Below, in pieces: positions 21,845-33,100 of a stretch of DNA of 64,000 bases. The DNA comes from Telmatactis stephensoni (lineage: Eukaryota > Cnidaria > Anthozoa > Actiniaria > Isophelliidae), in the NCBI GenBank assembly GCA_029948255.1, contig JALIZF010001404.1, forward strand, positions 1-64,000. Direction: 5' to 3'. The translations under genes were made by a program, and so were the position numbers. The notes under the pieces are model-generated. The model saw only the letters and a list, made by a program, of their open reading frames with translations, searched no databases and was not told the origin of the DNA. How positions within the stretch are numbered: position 1 is the stretch's first letter; every line of letters begins with the position of its first letter.

Positions 21845-22260
21845 ACGGCTACAGTAAATTTTCAAAATACAATAGCTTGTGGGCCTACCCTCGAGGAGAG
21901 GAAGGGCCTGATCGAGCCTATTAACTGTTGATCAGCTAGGCTACTACCCTGGGCTCCAGGGGTTTATTATTCGCTTTCTTTAGAGAGGTTTTCCTGGTAG
22001 GCGAGCGCCGTCGTCGTGTGACTCTCCGATCAAGTCTATCAAGCAAATAAACGTCGGAACGTGACGATAAACCCCTGGAACCCAGGGTACTAGGCTTCCA
22101 ACTGAGAAAACGAAATTTGAAACTTACGTGAATCAACGAAATTTGACCAACGAAATTCTTTTTTAAAAGTTGTGACTACAATCAAGTGACGCGCTTTGAT
22201 GTCTGTCTCAACATGAGTAATTATTCGATTAATGGAACGCAATTAGACGTTATCACAAGC
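21845..22260 (+). pseudogene. Duplicated GPCR 5' fragment
   Basis: GTGGGCCTACCCTCGAGGAG and the later ATGAGTAATTATTCGATTAATGG match the leader and first codons of the receptor at 2038, with a foldback inserted at about 21945-22095 (ACCCTGGGCTCCAGGGGTTTAT and complement). Similarity ends a few codons after the ATG. Confidence 0.6.
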
Positions 22261-22495
22261 AAGTTATTGATCAATAGCAAGTATTTACCTCTAAATATTG
22301 TCCTGATTATAAAAGACTAGCGACGTAGAGCTAACGCCGAAATATATTTCTAGACTCAATTTCTGTTTTACTCGAAACATGATCTAAACGTCAAACACCA
22401 AATTGTAAACAGTGTTGTAGCGCGTTCAGGCACTTAAAATGCTTCGAAAACTCTGTATTAAGCATCAAGAAGCAATTGACTTTTTCTCAGTTCTT

Positions 22496-22511
22496 GGCTC
22501 CTAAAGGAGCC
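22496..22511 (-). terminator. Histone-type 3' stem-loop of the C2H2 micro-gene
   Basis: Read on the minus strand it is GGCTCCTTTAGGAGCC, a perfect six-base-pair stem, 23 bases after the stop. It is preceded by AAAC and followed by AAAAAGTCAATTGC. One paired substitution relative to the consensus keeps the stem, which argues for selection on structure. Confidence 0.75.
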
Positions 22512-22534
22512 GTTTATCACTTCAGAGTGTAGAC

Positions 22535-22750
22535 CTACTGGCCACGATCGGGCTGGTGTTTATTATATAGGTGCCGGTAGAGAGAGTGTAAAAACACAAA
22601 CTCTTCGTCGCAGTAATAGCAACAGTGGCGTTGACCATGTTTGAAATATTTGTGGTGGAATCCCTCTAAATGCTTTTGTAGGGTTCGTTCTCTTTCAAAC
22701 ATCCTCGAACATAGGAAACAAGGTATCTGCTCCTTGCTTATCTTCGGCAT
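22535..22750 (-). CDS. Two-finger C2H2 micro-protein (71 aa)
   Basis: The product starts MPKISKEQ. It has two C-x2-C-x12-H-x4-H fingers, CFLCSRMFERERTLQKH (about 11-33) and CYYCDEEFVFLHSLYRH (about 44-66), joined by a linker with HGQRHC. The open frame extends upstream to 22801, but a minus-strand TATAAATAG at about 22789-22797 lies inside that extension. Transcription should therefore start near 22763, making the ATG at 22750 the real start with a leader of roughly a dozen bases. Nucleic-acid or protein binding is expected; the target is unknown. It is paired head to head with a broken partner and ends in a histone-type stem-loop. Confidence 0.75.
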   Translation of the reverse strand: MPKISKEQIPCFLCSRMFERERTLQKHLEGFHHKYFKHGQRHCCYYCDEEFVFLHSLYRHLYNKHQPDRGQ

Positions 22751-22929
22751 TTCTGAAACTCTAACTGCCGATCCTGTCGCTCTACTTCTATTTATACTCA
22801 ATTGGATCCGATCGGATCAGGCGAGCACAATGAGTAGTGTCCAATCATATTGCATCGAAGGGTGTTTCCTCAGGGGTTCGCACCAAAGAACTACCTTCTC
22901 AGTTCATTGACTGCAGACATCTTTTGACA
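22751..22929. promoter_or_regulatory. Duplicated divergent promoter with TATA and CCAAT
   Basis: GGATCCGATCGGATC, TGTCCAATCATATTGC and the minus-strand TATAAATAG repeat the block at 672-852. Conservation of the non-coding block between copies whose partner genes have decayed differently supports a regulatory role. Confidence 0.6.
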
Positions 22930-22992
22930 ATGAGCGAAGGAAGAAGTGCCACGGCAAATATTTCGGCCAACAACGACTTACGGTTATTTTGA
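22930..22992 (+). pseudogene. Truncated partner of the 74-aa micro-gene
   Basis: ATGAGCGAAGGAAGAAG aligns to the start of the gene at 853, but a frameshift brings a TGA after 20 codons. The downstream exons and stem-loop are not found. The C2H2 gene decayed in copy 1 while this gene decayed in copy 2, so each duplicate kept one member of the pair. Confidence 0.55.
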
Positions 22993-23835
22993 AATGATAC
23001 TAAGCGAACAGTGAGCACCTAGGCTTTATCATAGTTAATATGGCTTTATATATAGTCGCTTATTTTCTTTTTATATTCCGCTCCAAATAATAGTGCACAA
23101 TAGGTGTGGCTTATCCATTGAATCTATTGTTGTTAACAGTCTACAAAAGTGACAATAGAACCATCAACTCTTATTTTCAACAAAGGTCATGTCAAAAAGC
23201 AATCAACATATTTCTTTACTTGCCAGGGAAAATATTTTTTGCTTCTTTTCGTATCTTCCGAATCAACAATTCGTAGCTCAGTAAAGATGATCACAAAATA
23301 TATTTTTTGAAAGATACAATCTTTAAAACAATTTTCAGCCTTTTCAGGTATGTACAGAAAAAGAAAACACTTAGATTTTTAATGTTAATGTTTTTGAAGA
23401 ATGTGCTGTAAAGACCAAGAATTTAAAAGATTTTAGAGAAGGGCACTCGTAGAATGTTTAATTTTGGTCTTAGCAGCAATAGCACTCCGCAAACTAAGTT
23501 TTGACCGTAAAAGAAAAACGGCTATTTAGTTGGTAGTGAACAAAGAAAACAATGGGTCGAGAATGTTACTTTGTCTATTCTTAACTTTTCATAAAAGTCA
23601 CTCTACAAGGAAAAACAAAATATTTGCTTTGGTTTACAATATTTTATTATGTGAACTTAGCAAAATGACCCTTTCGATTGAGTTGACCCTGTCCACGGCT
23701 ATTGAGTGAGCCGAAACAAATGACGACATTAATGGGAACAAAAGACGGCAAAAAACAATAGGTGCAAAGTTGATGAGATATAATCTTTTGTTAAAGTTTG
23801 CTGTGATGCTGACAGAAACAATAGCTGCACGTGGA
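22993..23835. other. Intergenic stretch with a degraded MITE
   Basis: Around 23465-23605 the words TTTTGACCGTAAAAGAAAAACGGCTATTTAG and GAACAAAGAAAACAATGGG resemble the MITE at 37849-37992. The rest shows no gene. Confidence 0.4.
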
Positions 23836-23839
23836 TGAT

Positions 23840-23853
23840 AAAATATAAAAGAT
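23840..23853 (+). promoter_or_regulatory. TATA box of the 92-aa micro-gene
   Basis: AAATATAAAAGATC lies about 35 bases before the ATG at 23880. It implies a start site near 23870 and a very short leader, as at the C2H2 gene. Confidence 0.5.
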
Positions 23854-23879
23854 CTTCTGCAGTTCTTCTTCTTTGCAGA

Positions 23880-24158
23880 ATGACCGATACCATGGATCTT
23901 TTAGCAATACGCAATGAAATACGTGATTTGAGATTAGATTGGCTCGACACTCTAAATGAGCTGGAAATAAGGGTTCGAAGATCAAAACGAATTTATCGTC
24001 GAGTCGTAAGGCAATACGCTTTGACCTCTAGGTTGTCAAGAGAAGCTGCTATGAATGTCCTGAAGCATGTCCAGATCTACAGGCAAGTTAAAGCCGACAT
24101 GAGGAAACAGATGAAAGTTATGGATTTAAAAGAAGAGGCTCTAAGTGCGTTCTTATGA
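23880..24158 (+). CDS. Basic helical micro-protein with histone-type 3' end (92 aa)
   Basis: The single-exon product begins MTDTMDLLAIRNEIRDLRLD and is almost wholly predicted helix, with heptad-like hydrophobic spacing. It is rich in Arg and Lys, including RVRRSKRIYRRVVRQ in the middle and KADMRKQMKVMDLK near the end. No known domain is recognised. The earlier in-frame Met at 23835 lies at or upstream of the TATA box, so 23880 is chosen. The stop is 37 bases before a histone-type stem-loop. A nuclear, chromatin-associated role would fit charge and 3' end type, but this is inference. Confidence 0.65.
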   Translation: MTDTMDLLAIRNEIRDLRLDWLDTLNELEIRVRRSKRIYRRVVRQYALTSRLSREAAMNVLKHVQIYRQVKADMRKQMKVMDLKEEALSAFL

Positions 24159-24195
24159 ATAAAATTAGTCACAGGCACAGCCAGATCGTAGAACA

Positions 24196-24211
24196 GGTTC
24201 TTTTAAGAACC
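24196..24211 (+). terminator. Histone-type 3' stem-loop
   Basis: GGTTCTTTTAAGAACC is a perfect stem carrying two compensatory pair changes from GGCTC/GAGCC, followed by ACCACA. AATAAAGTTATTGACC follows, a variant of the shared downstream element that also contains AATAAA. Confidence 0.75.
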
Positions 24212-24239
24212 ACCACATAAGAATAAAGTTATTGACCAA

Positions 24240-24960
24240 GATGCTCTATTTATTCGCCGTCGACATAATAAACAGGGGCGTACACGTAAAAACCTCAAAT
24301 TATCAACGTGTCTATTCCCCGAAAAAATGGAAATAAAACAAGTAGAAAACTGCTTAATTATTCTCTAAGTACACCTTTGAGATCGTATAAAACTTTAAAA
24401 GCGTAGAGCTCGGACATGTTGCTTATTATATTCTGCAGGGTGGTGAAAAGGGTTATCAATCACGAATCGCGAACTATGCATTTTTTTCGCATCTTCACAG
24501 ATCATGGTTCAGTAATACTAAGAGCTATATATAAACTATAGGTTTTTCTATGTACTGATGTTTCATTTCCGAGATTTTTTCCAAAAATGAATTTTATCCT
24601 TACAAAAAGCCCAAAAGTACAATAAAAAATCACATTATTTTTCATAATCTTTTTTCTTCAATTCGCACATTTTACAAATTTGTAATCACATAATCTTTAT
24701 CATCAGAGTAACAAGCAATATCGTCGAGAAACAAAGCTGTGCAGATCAGATGATAACCTTATACAACAAGACCACGCAATAATCATTAGTATTCAGACTT
24801 ATTCTTGACTTACTTGAATGCGATTTTGCGAACCGAAAAGGAAAACTGCTTATTTGGAGACCTTTTGATCTCTTTTCAAAAATTATAATTGGTCAATTCC
24901 GATCCTAATGGCATGCTTATAAGCGCCCTTTACTATAACAGTTGTCTCAACCAAGGTTTT
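24240..24960. other. Intergenic stretch with a partial GTGAA-word element
   Basis: CAGGGTGGTGAAAAGGG near 24437 matches the left end of the element at 41639, followed by CACGAATCGCGAA. No right end is seen. A CTTATAAGCGCCC motif near 24917 may be the TATA box of the next micro-gene. Confidence 0.5.
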
Positions 24961-24964
24961 CAAC

Positions 24965-25168
24965 ATGGAGAATGATACTAAAGTCGCTACAAGACCTGGT
25001 AGGACACCACCAGTGGAAAAAAAGTACAAATTTGACGTGAAAGACAACCCTTGTCTACGTAGTGACGCTCATACTGAACTACCTTGGGTACCCAAACTTG
25101 TCAGGCAAAACGCTTTACGAGGCGAAGCACTTCTTCGCGCAGTAGGAAGCCTTCCGAAAAACCATTAA
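24965..25168 (+). CDS. Orphan micro-gene with histone-type 3' end (67 aa)
   Basis: The single-exon frame starts MENDTKVATRPGRTPPVEKK and ends VGSLPKNH. The N-terminal half is basic and proline-containing; the middle has KYKFDVKDNPCLRS and LPWVPKLVRQNALRGEALL, suggesting one amphipathic helix near the end. No domain is recognised. A TATAAG lies about 45 bases upstream and a histone-type stem-loop 45 bases after the stop. A second, truncated copy at 20878-20990 with conserved C-terminal codons supports the frame as real. Confidence 0.65.
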   Translation: MENDTKVATRPGRTPPVEKKYKFDVKDNPCLRSDAHTELPWVPKLVRQNALRGEALLRAVGSLPKNH

Positions 25169-25212
25169 AAGAAGCCATCAAAGCAATCAAAGTCCTCACT
25201 AACTCAAACAAC

Positions 25213-25228
25213 GGCTCTTTTTAGAGCC
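25213..25228 (+). terminator. Histone-type 3' stem-loop
   Basis: GGCTCTTTTTAGAGCC is preceded by CAAACAAC, the same eight bases as at 1254-1261. It is followed by AACATACG and AATAAAAGTCATGAC, so the downstream element overlaps an AATAAA. Confidence 0.8.
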
Positions 25229-25734
25229 AACATACGAATAAAAGTCATGACTCTAATGCTTTTCTGGAAAGTATTAATACAAACACAAGGTTTCTTTGAA
25301 GAAGAGTTAATTGGCAATGTGTTTGTAGTGTACACAAGCAAAGATTGTGTAGATATGGGCTTTTATACTGTTACTGTTACTGTTTTACACAGTGGCACCA
25401 ATCCAATCCAAAGCACTGGTGCATTGATTCATTATGCTTTTTGATCAACTTGCATACTAAATACGAGATATCTGTCAATGCTTTACTGTTGTCAATGGTT
25501 ACTTACGCTCTAAGTAACAACCAATGAAATAATCATAAAGCATTTAGAGCCATAAATTCTAGGTCTGAATGTATGAAGTGGGTCAATGCTGCAATGCAGT
25601 ATAACCGGGCACAAAAGAAATGCTTTTCCAAAAATATTTACTTCGACACCTTATGAAAGCTTCATGACAACAAATACACGTTCAAGACTGATATGCACTT
25701 TATATTTCAAAATCTTTAAGCCTCTAAGTTTCAA

Positions 25735-25995
25735 TTAGAAATCAAGAATTTTACAAGATGATTCGTCGAGACTTTTTGTGGGACTATAATTTCGAAATCA
25801 TTGCGTGAAATCATTTCGTGTTGTGATTCTCAAAAACGGAACTGAAGAAAGTACACTTGAATTAATAAAAGTTTGATTGGAATGAAAATGCTATAGTTAG
25901 GCTTCGAAATGATTTAGTCCCACAAAAAGTCTCGATGAACCATCTTGTAAAATTCTTTGTTGTGTTGTCTAAAATATCGCTTCAGCAATGTTATG
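25735..25995. repeat. Palindrome made from sulfotransferase 3' ends
   Basis: AATTTTACAAGATGATTCGTCGAGACTTTTTGTGGGACTA on the plus strand is mirrored at about 25900-25960. Both match the terminal codons of the HS3ST fragment at 21255-21340. The copies are too short to code and show that the gene end was duplicated in both orientations. Confidence 0.7.
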
Positions 25996-25999
25996 AAAG

Positions 26000-27047
26000 A
26001 AAGAAGTTTCAAAAAGAATTGTTATCGTGATTTACACGAGTTCACGGCTCAATGATAGGTTGTCAAGCAAAATCGGAGCGTAAACTGCGGATTGAATCTT
26101 TCGTTGAGAAATAACCAACTAAAACAGGTATATTTAAACTTAACTTAATAAATTTGTTGCCTTTTGAGTGAAATTCGAAAAACACCATTCACCGCACGAC
26201 TTGTGAAAAACTATTGTGTTTCTGTTTGTAAAGTCTATTGTGTCACTAATTCTATAGACGTGGATGAGGTATATAATACTTAGGCGGCATATAAAAATCC
26301 ATTGTTTTTCTATTTCTAAAGACACCTTACACCTATTGTGTCCCTGAATTCTATAGACGTAGGTGAAGTGATACAAATCGTTTAGTACGGCTAATCTCTA
26401 CTTTTATCACTGATTATGATATACCAAAACAATTACGCCTCCTATTATATTCTTACCATGACACAAACCTTCACTATTTTGTGTTTTTTAACCTGTGAAA
26501 TACACTTTAGAGCGTCGCATCTCAATGCACTTTACTGTCCACATTTTTTTCTGGCGTATTGCACCTTTACTACACACACTTAAGTTATTACACTTTATTT
26601 AACGGGTATATGAAAGCCAATCTAAATCGTGTGCTCGAAATGCGAGTAAACTTTAAATAATATGTCATGCTTGTTTGTTGTTTTCAAAAGAGAATAAAAA
26701 ATTTCGTTCCAACTGAAGAGCTGATGAGATTGTACTCAAAGCATTAAAAATGGAATGTGATATAGTATAAAAGCTTTTAAAAAATATGCATGTATTTTAA
26801 AATATCTAAGAAGGATTCGACCACTGTTATTTATGATATCATTTTATTGTTTCAGTTATTTGATGTAAGACAATGACAGCTGCACGACTATGCACTTGGG
26901 ATTAAAAATTCAAAAGAGCAATCCCATAATGCATCCGTGCTTAGTACTTAAAAGGAACTTTGATCCTCAAGGTATCATTTCAAATCAAGCTTTCGAGCGC
27001 TAAACAATTTACAAAGTTACATTTCAAAAATTATTCATTACAAACAG
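26000..27047. other. Intergenic stretch with short repeats
   Basis: A TCACGG...GGTTGTCAAGCAAA segment at 26035-26085 recurs at 48955-49010. An ATTCTATAGACGTGGATGAGG unit is repeated about 105 bases later (26245 and 26347). CTTAAAAGGA near 26948 may serve as the TATA element of the transposase-like gene. No gene is seen. Confidence 0.45.
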
Positions 27048-27116
27048 TTTTTTTCAAAACTACCATCAACAGTTTTTTTCAAAACTACCATCAACAGTTT
27101 TTTTCAAAACTATGGA
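27048..27116 (+). repeat. 25-base tandem repeat reaching the start codon
   Basis: CAGTTTTTTTCAAAACTACC-type units occur nearly three times. The last unit diverges into CTATGG, which supplies the ATG of the transposase-like gene, so the leader itself is a short tandem array. Confidence 0.75.
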
Positions 27117-30100
27117 TGCATTTGCATTCGTTGATGAGTCAGAGGGGCGTACTGCTCCAAACTTTAATGATTCGTTTTTGGCGATCTTCGGCGAGGAAAG
27201 TTCCTCAGAAGAGGAATTCGAAGGTTTCGGACGAAGAGAAATTGAACTGGGCAGTAGAGTGGAAGCGTTCCACACAAGGGTAGACGTCGTCGATAAAGAA
27301 AACCGGCCTTCATCGACTAGACCGAGAAAGCGACTTGCAAAACCTGAAAGGTATAGTACCAGTGGTTGTAAATGCAATAGTTTTTGACAGTTAATTAATT
27401 TACAGCACTTTTTTTGTCTTTTAAGTTGGAAAAGAAACGTTCGTAAAGCTGCCCGAGCATGTGGCCAGGAATACCATGATAGTAAAGGTAAGTCATTAAT
27501 ACACTTAGTTACGATTCACTATGAAAATGCACTATAACAAATGTATAATCAAAAGATTAGATGATTGTCGATGATAGTATTATTAGAATGCTACTCTTCT
27601 GTCAATACTAGTGTCAATATATTTTTAAGCGTTCAGCAAAGGTTTCATTCCCTGGTCAAAACTAACCAGCTTTCTCAATTTTTTATATTTTACAATTTCT
27701 AGTAACTATCAACAGACGATTAAATGATTATTTCATAAGAACACTTTGGCTTACACTAATAATTACCGCCGTAAAATTTTCAAATTAAGAATACATGGTT
27801 ACAGCATGCTTGTGGAAAAGCTATCATATGATAGATATATTGACCATTTGATTATGGTAACTTGTTAAGGTCTTGGTACAAAGTATTTCATAGATAAAAT
27901 ATTTTCAAAACTCCGAGAAACACCAAAACGAGGTTACAAAGGCTTCAGCCAAAACATGCTTACAAATTCAACCTTGCAACCAAACGTTTCTGATTTTTGT
28001 GCTGATTTTAATAGCCGGGTGTTAATGAGCTAGATACTTGTTACAGAAATTACAAAATCTGGACTAAAGCGCCACGAGAGCAAATTATTGCACTTTTGCC
28101 TAATTTCGTGTATTTTTGTTTTGAGAATTAGCCGATGCAGATTGTAAAACTCTGTTGTATGAACTCTGTAATTCATGTCATTTAACGGGTTCCATTTAAC
28201 GGTGACCGACAAAATATTCATCGCGGGATTTTAGGACTTTTTCGGTATGGAATAACAGATATAGGACAGTAAGTCTGTAACAAATATTTTGGGTGGGTTC
28301 GCCATCAAAACATTTCTTCGCTTTATTGGTTAGTCAATGTTCTAAATGTTTGGAATTTGAAACTCTAAAAAGTTTTCTAGTAACTTTTGATCATTTTACG
28401 ATAATAAATGAGGGTTCACAATAGGTTTGGCGGAACGCGGGATCGGCCTTATTTAGAAGGCGGTATTCGAGTGCCAGCTAAAAACAGAGCGGATTGCGGG
28501 ATTCTCAATTACGGGCGGGAACGGGATTTCATGTTTTTGAGGTGTCGGGATTCGGGAATCGCTAGGGTTTGTAGCGGGACACGAGTTCTGAATTATGACT
28601 TTTTCATCAGCGTATTAATAGATTCTTTGTCCTAACTTAAACCGTACGCACGTTTCTATACTTGGTTTCCACTCATTGCATAATTAATCCAGAAAAATTG
28701 GAGTTTTTGGAGGGATCGGGATTTTGGTATAAAAAGGAGCGGGATGGCGGGATTTCAAGCAAAATCGAGCGGGATGGAGGAATCTGAGAACCGCTATTGC
28801 ACTGGACCCTCATAAATGTAACTTTTAGGTTGAATTGAACAATATTAATCACCGAGCAGAATCGAGTTCGTCAGCTAAGTTTGTTCACAAATGTCTGATA
28901 TGAAATACTAAATATTTAAGTCTTTATTATGTTTAGAAATTTATTTACATAAAATATTTTCATCCATCGACGGACTTTGTTATCAGAGACTCTGACATAA
29001 GGAAGTTACCTTACCACGGATGTATGGAAATCAAGATATCTACTTGCATGATCTCTCTCAAATCCCATCATTCGAATTTGCTATTAAAAGAGTTATAACC
29101 ATCCATCAAGAGTATATTAAAAGCCTTATTTTATCTTGCACCCTTTCGATTGGATTTCAAGAGCGTTCAAAAGCGTTATTTGAGTTTGTTTGAATAAAGG
29201 ATTTTTTCCTTTTCTTTTCTACAAGCACATTCATTTTTAGAGGTTTTTATTCTTGCAAGTGTCATTTATCATTATTAAGATTATGTTGAAATCACTAAAC
29301 TAGAAGAAACCGACAATCTTATTTTGTGAAAACAACATTCAAACAACCGCGTGATGTTTATATCTGTCAAATACCTTTCGGTACTTTCGCTGCTTGTTAA
29401 TACCTGGTCAAATTACCATATTTTTTGCAACATGGTATTTTCCTTTTGTATATTTACATCACAATCAAAAAAATTATGTTTTTAGTGTAATAATAATAAT
29501 AATAATACTGATAATAATAATAATAATAATAATAATAAATGTTTCAGCATTTTCGCGACAAATGTAATTTTTTTATATCTTGGCTAATACAGTACTGAAC
29601 CAATTTTGACAAAAAAACAACAACTTGTTTTAAAGTTCGGGAAAAACTAAAATAATTGTTTTAAATCATTTGTAGTGACACGGCATTAAAAATAACTGCA
29701 TGTTTATTTATTCACACTGCACTCAACGAAGGACGCCATTTGTATTGTAAAGTGAAGCCGAAAACAATTTAACTTTGAAGTCTTTTATGCACGTTGATGT
29801 TTTACGATTGATACCTAATTCAGAAGAAAATGTTTGGAGAATTGAATTTTTTGTTTTAACATATCAATATTACAAAGCTTAAATTTGAATCGAAATATTT
29901 TACAATGGACGATTGTGACTTCAGCTTTAACCATAATTTTAGACTAAGAAATTTCCTGCTACAAATACTTTAATATTAGTGAGTACGGTGAATACTAACA
30001 CTTTTGTGATCCAAAGAAGTCTTTAGGTGAAAAGAAAATTATTATGTAAAAAATTTGTAAACATAACATAGACTTCAATATTTAATGTTTCACATCTTAG

Positions 30101-33100
30101 ACATTTGTGAACAAACTTAGCTGACGAACGAACTCGATTCTGCTCGGTGATTAATACTGTTTGATTCAACCTAAAAGTTGTGATGCAGGAAAACATTTTA
30201 GAGTTTTACATTTCAAATATAGCTATTTCAATTAACGTTGTCGCTAAAAAAGCCTAAAGGCTAAAGCCTTTCAACTATCTTTTGTTTACTAACAAACTTC
30301 GCTGTAGACCGGCTCCTAAGAAATTAAGGAATATGTGTCCAAGTTAGAATTTGCAAGCATACAGTGAGTTTCTTATTGTAATGATGAAACGGTGATAAAC
30401 AATTTTCATGATTCCGCTCTCAAAGCTTTAGGCTTTAGGCTTTTTTCAGCGACAACGTAATTGAATTAGCTATATTTAGAACATTGACTAACCAGAAATG
30501 CTTAGCGAATCCAGCACGATATGTGAAATGGCTGGTGCGAAGTTATGTTTTACCACTTATGGTTAACTCATTATAGTATTCAGATATGACCTTTTTGGGA
30601 CTTGATTTAAACTTTTTAAGAAATTTGTGGAACGCGGACCACAGCAGTGAGAGACCAGTACTGTTGCTTAACCACTGGATCGTCCCCTTTGCCAACAATT
30701 GATGTGTGAAGACAAAACGAACAAAATTTTTTTGTGCTTCTTTAAACGCTAATTTTTGATTTACAAATCAAGGTCATAGATTTCAGTGCTTTCTACATTG
30801 ATTTTTTAAATATTTCTTTTTGTTCATATCATTTCAGGTCGACGCGTATACCAAAGGGAGACAGGTCCAGGATGCGGCTGCAACATGGGCTGCACGGAAA
30901 ATCTTGACCAAGGACAAAAGGAACATATTTTAAAAAGATTCAACTCCCTGGCCAATACAAATCTCCAGAACATGTTTCTGAAGGGTTTGATTGTTCGTAA
31001 AGAAGTAAAAACTGTCGGTAGTCACGGTAAAGAATTTGTTTCTGTTCAAAATATTAATATATTAGCACCTAAGAGGGACTCCCCTAGATTTGCAATAATG
31101 GCATATGCCGCCCGATAGAGTACGCCTTTCTGTCTTTCAAGTCGCTACGCGGGCTATTGATCACCAGTATTGATGAATGGGGTCAGTTTAAGTACCCATA
31201 ATCATTGTCATTGTAAATATTATGTAAAACTACTTTATATAATGCCAATCTATAGCTATATTATTTTATTCCAGGTCGCGGTGGAAAGTGTAGTGAAGCC
31301 AATCCCGCATTGAAAAGGTCAACAAATTATGATTATTTCGTGGTTGACGACAAGCAGAATAGAATTGTGGTATGCAAGTCGGCGTTCCAGTCACTTCACG
31401 GAATCACGTACCGCCGAGTTCGAACAGTTAGAAGCCAGGTAAAGTTGAATAACAAACATTATTGTTAAACTAACCACTACCCTACTCTGAAGATGGTTGT
31501 CGAATGAAAACTGATTAAACCCAAAAACTGATTAAACCCAAATAAGGGCAAATGGTCTCCGTCGTCTTTACTTTCTATACAATTCTATGCCCGGATAAAT
31601 ATTTTTAATAACTTCTCGTTTTTGATTATTAACAGGAAGTACCACTGGACAAACGCGGAAAGTCTGCGAACAGCAGAAGCAACAAGCTAAAAAAAACAAC
31701 TGTTGACAAGGTAAGTCAAATTTTACTGCATGAAACAGAGTGTCATGTCGGTATGAATTTAGAGCTCCCGACTAGATTGCGTTGTTTGTACAGCGGATTT
31801 TAATTTTTTGGGGGTGGCCTTGGGTTTTTTCACTTTGTTGTACCCCTCCACTAGAACATTTTTTGTTAACGCTCACACGGGGATTTCGACGTAATAAAAA
31901 AAATTCAGACCCTTTTTTTAGAGATTGATCCTTTTTACCACCATGTTCATAACTACTCTCTGCCTCGGACTTGAAATTCGAAGATCGTGGCTGTCAATCA
32001 TTCTGTGATCACGTGGTTTGGGTCAGTCAATTGTATTTCGTTCAGTTTAGGCGGTAAAATGGTTGCAAAATATCCCGTGTCGTTGATATGGCGAGTTCTA
32101 TATTTAAGCAGAGATGGTCTAACAACTAAAGAAATCGCTACTTGCCTATATATTTGTACGAAAAATAAAAGGGTTGTATCGCTAAACTCAATCGGTAGAA
32201 GATCGTCCTCAATTACAATTGCCGTATCGCATAATGACGTCACAGTAAGTTTACATTGGGGATAGATGCTCAGAAACAGTGGAAATTGGGACCTATTAAT
32301 ATTCCTTTCCAAAGTAGAACTTCAATGTATCGAGTTTTGATATATACCTATTTCAAAAAGGTTGTCCTTGGTTTTGGTCCATACTGCATAGTGAATACTG
32401 CATACCAAGACTGAAATGCATCATGGACACTGTGTAATTGGGTAACAAGAGGCTTCGCTAATGTTGATTCTCTGTTTTCTCTCAGATTGAATCTAAGTAA
32501 ACGTTTTCCGCAACTTTTCTACTTATAAAGATTATGAAAAATACCCGAAATTTGATATCCACAATGCATTTTGGTCTTGGTATGCGGTATTCACTATGCA
32601 GTATGCATTAACACTGAGGACAACCTTTTTTGAAATGGGTATATATCGTGTATCAGTGATTGCTCATCTGCATTTTATTTGATATGCAATCACTCTGATC
32701 CCCTATGGCGACCATAATCCTTAGCGTTTTGGTGTGACGTCATTATGCGATAGGGCAATAATTATTGATAGTAGGTCAATAGCTATAGGACTGAAAATTT
32801 TTTTTTCTGTTTGAAATGTTTTAGCCTGAGCTTGACCTTCAGATAAAATATCAGCACTATTATTATCGCTGATAGTCAAAATTTGCAAAGTTTTTGGACT
32901 GTCGCGGTCAAAGTGGCTGCAAGAAATACTTATTAGAGACTAGATGTAGTCAAATTGAAACGATGAAACTTTGTTTAGAATCTTGAAACCTTTTTGTTGA
33001 GCGTGTTTAGACGAAAATTATTCAAAGCTTCACAGACGCAATCTAATAACGTGACACCAAGAGACCATAATACTAAGAGAGCGAAGCTGAGTATTGATGT

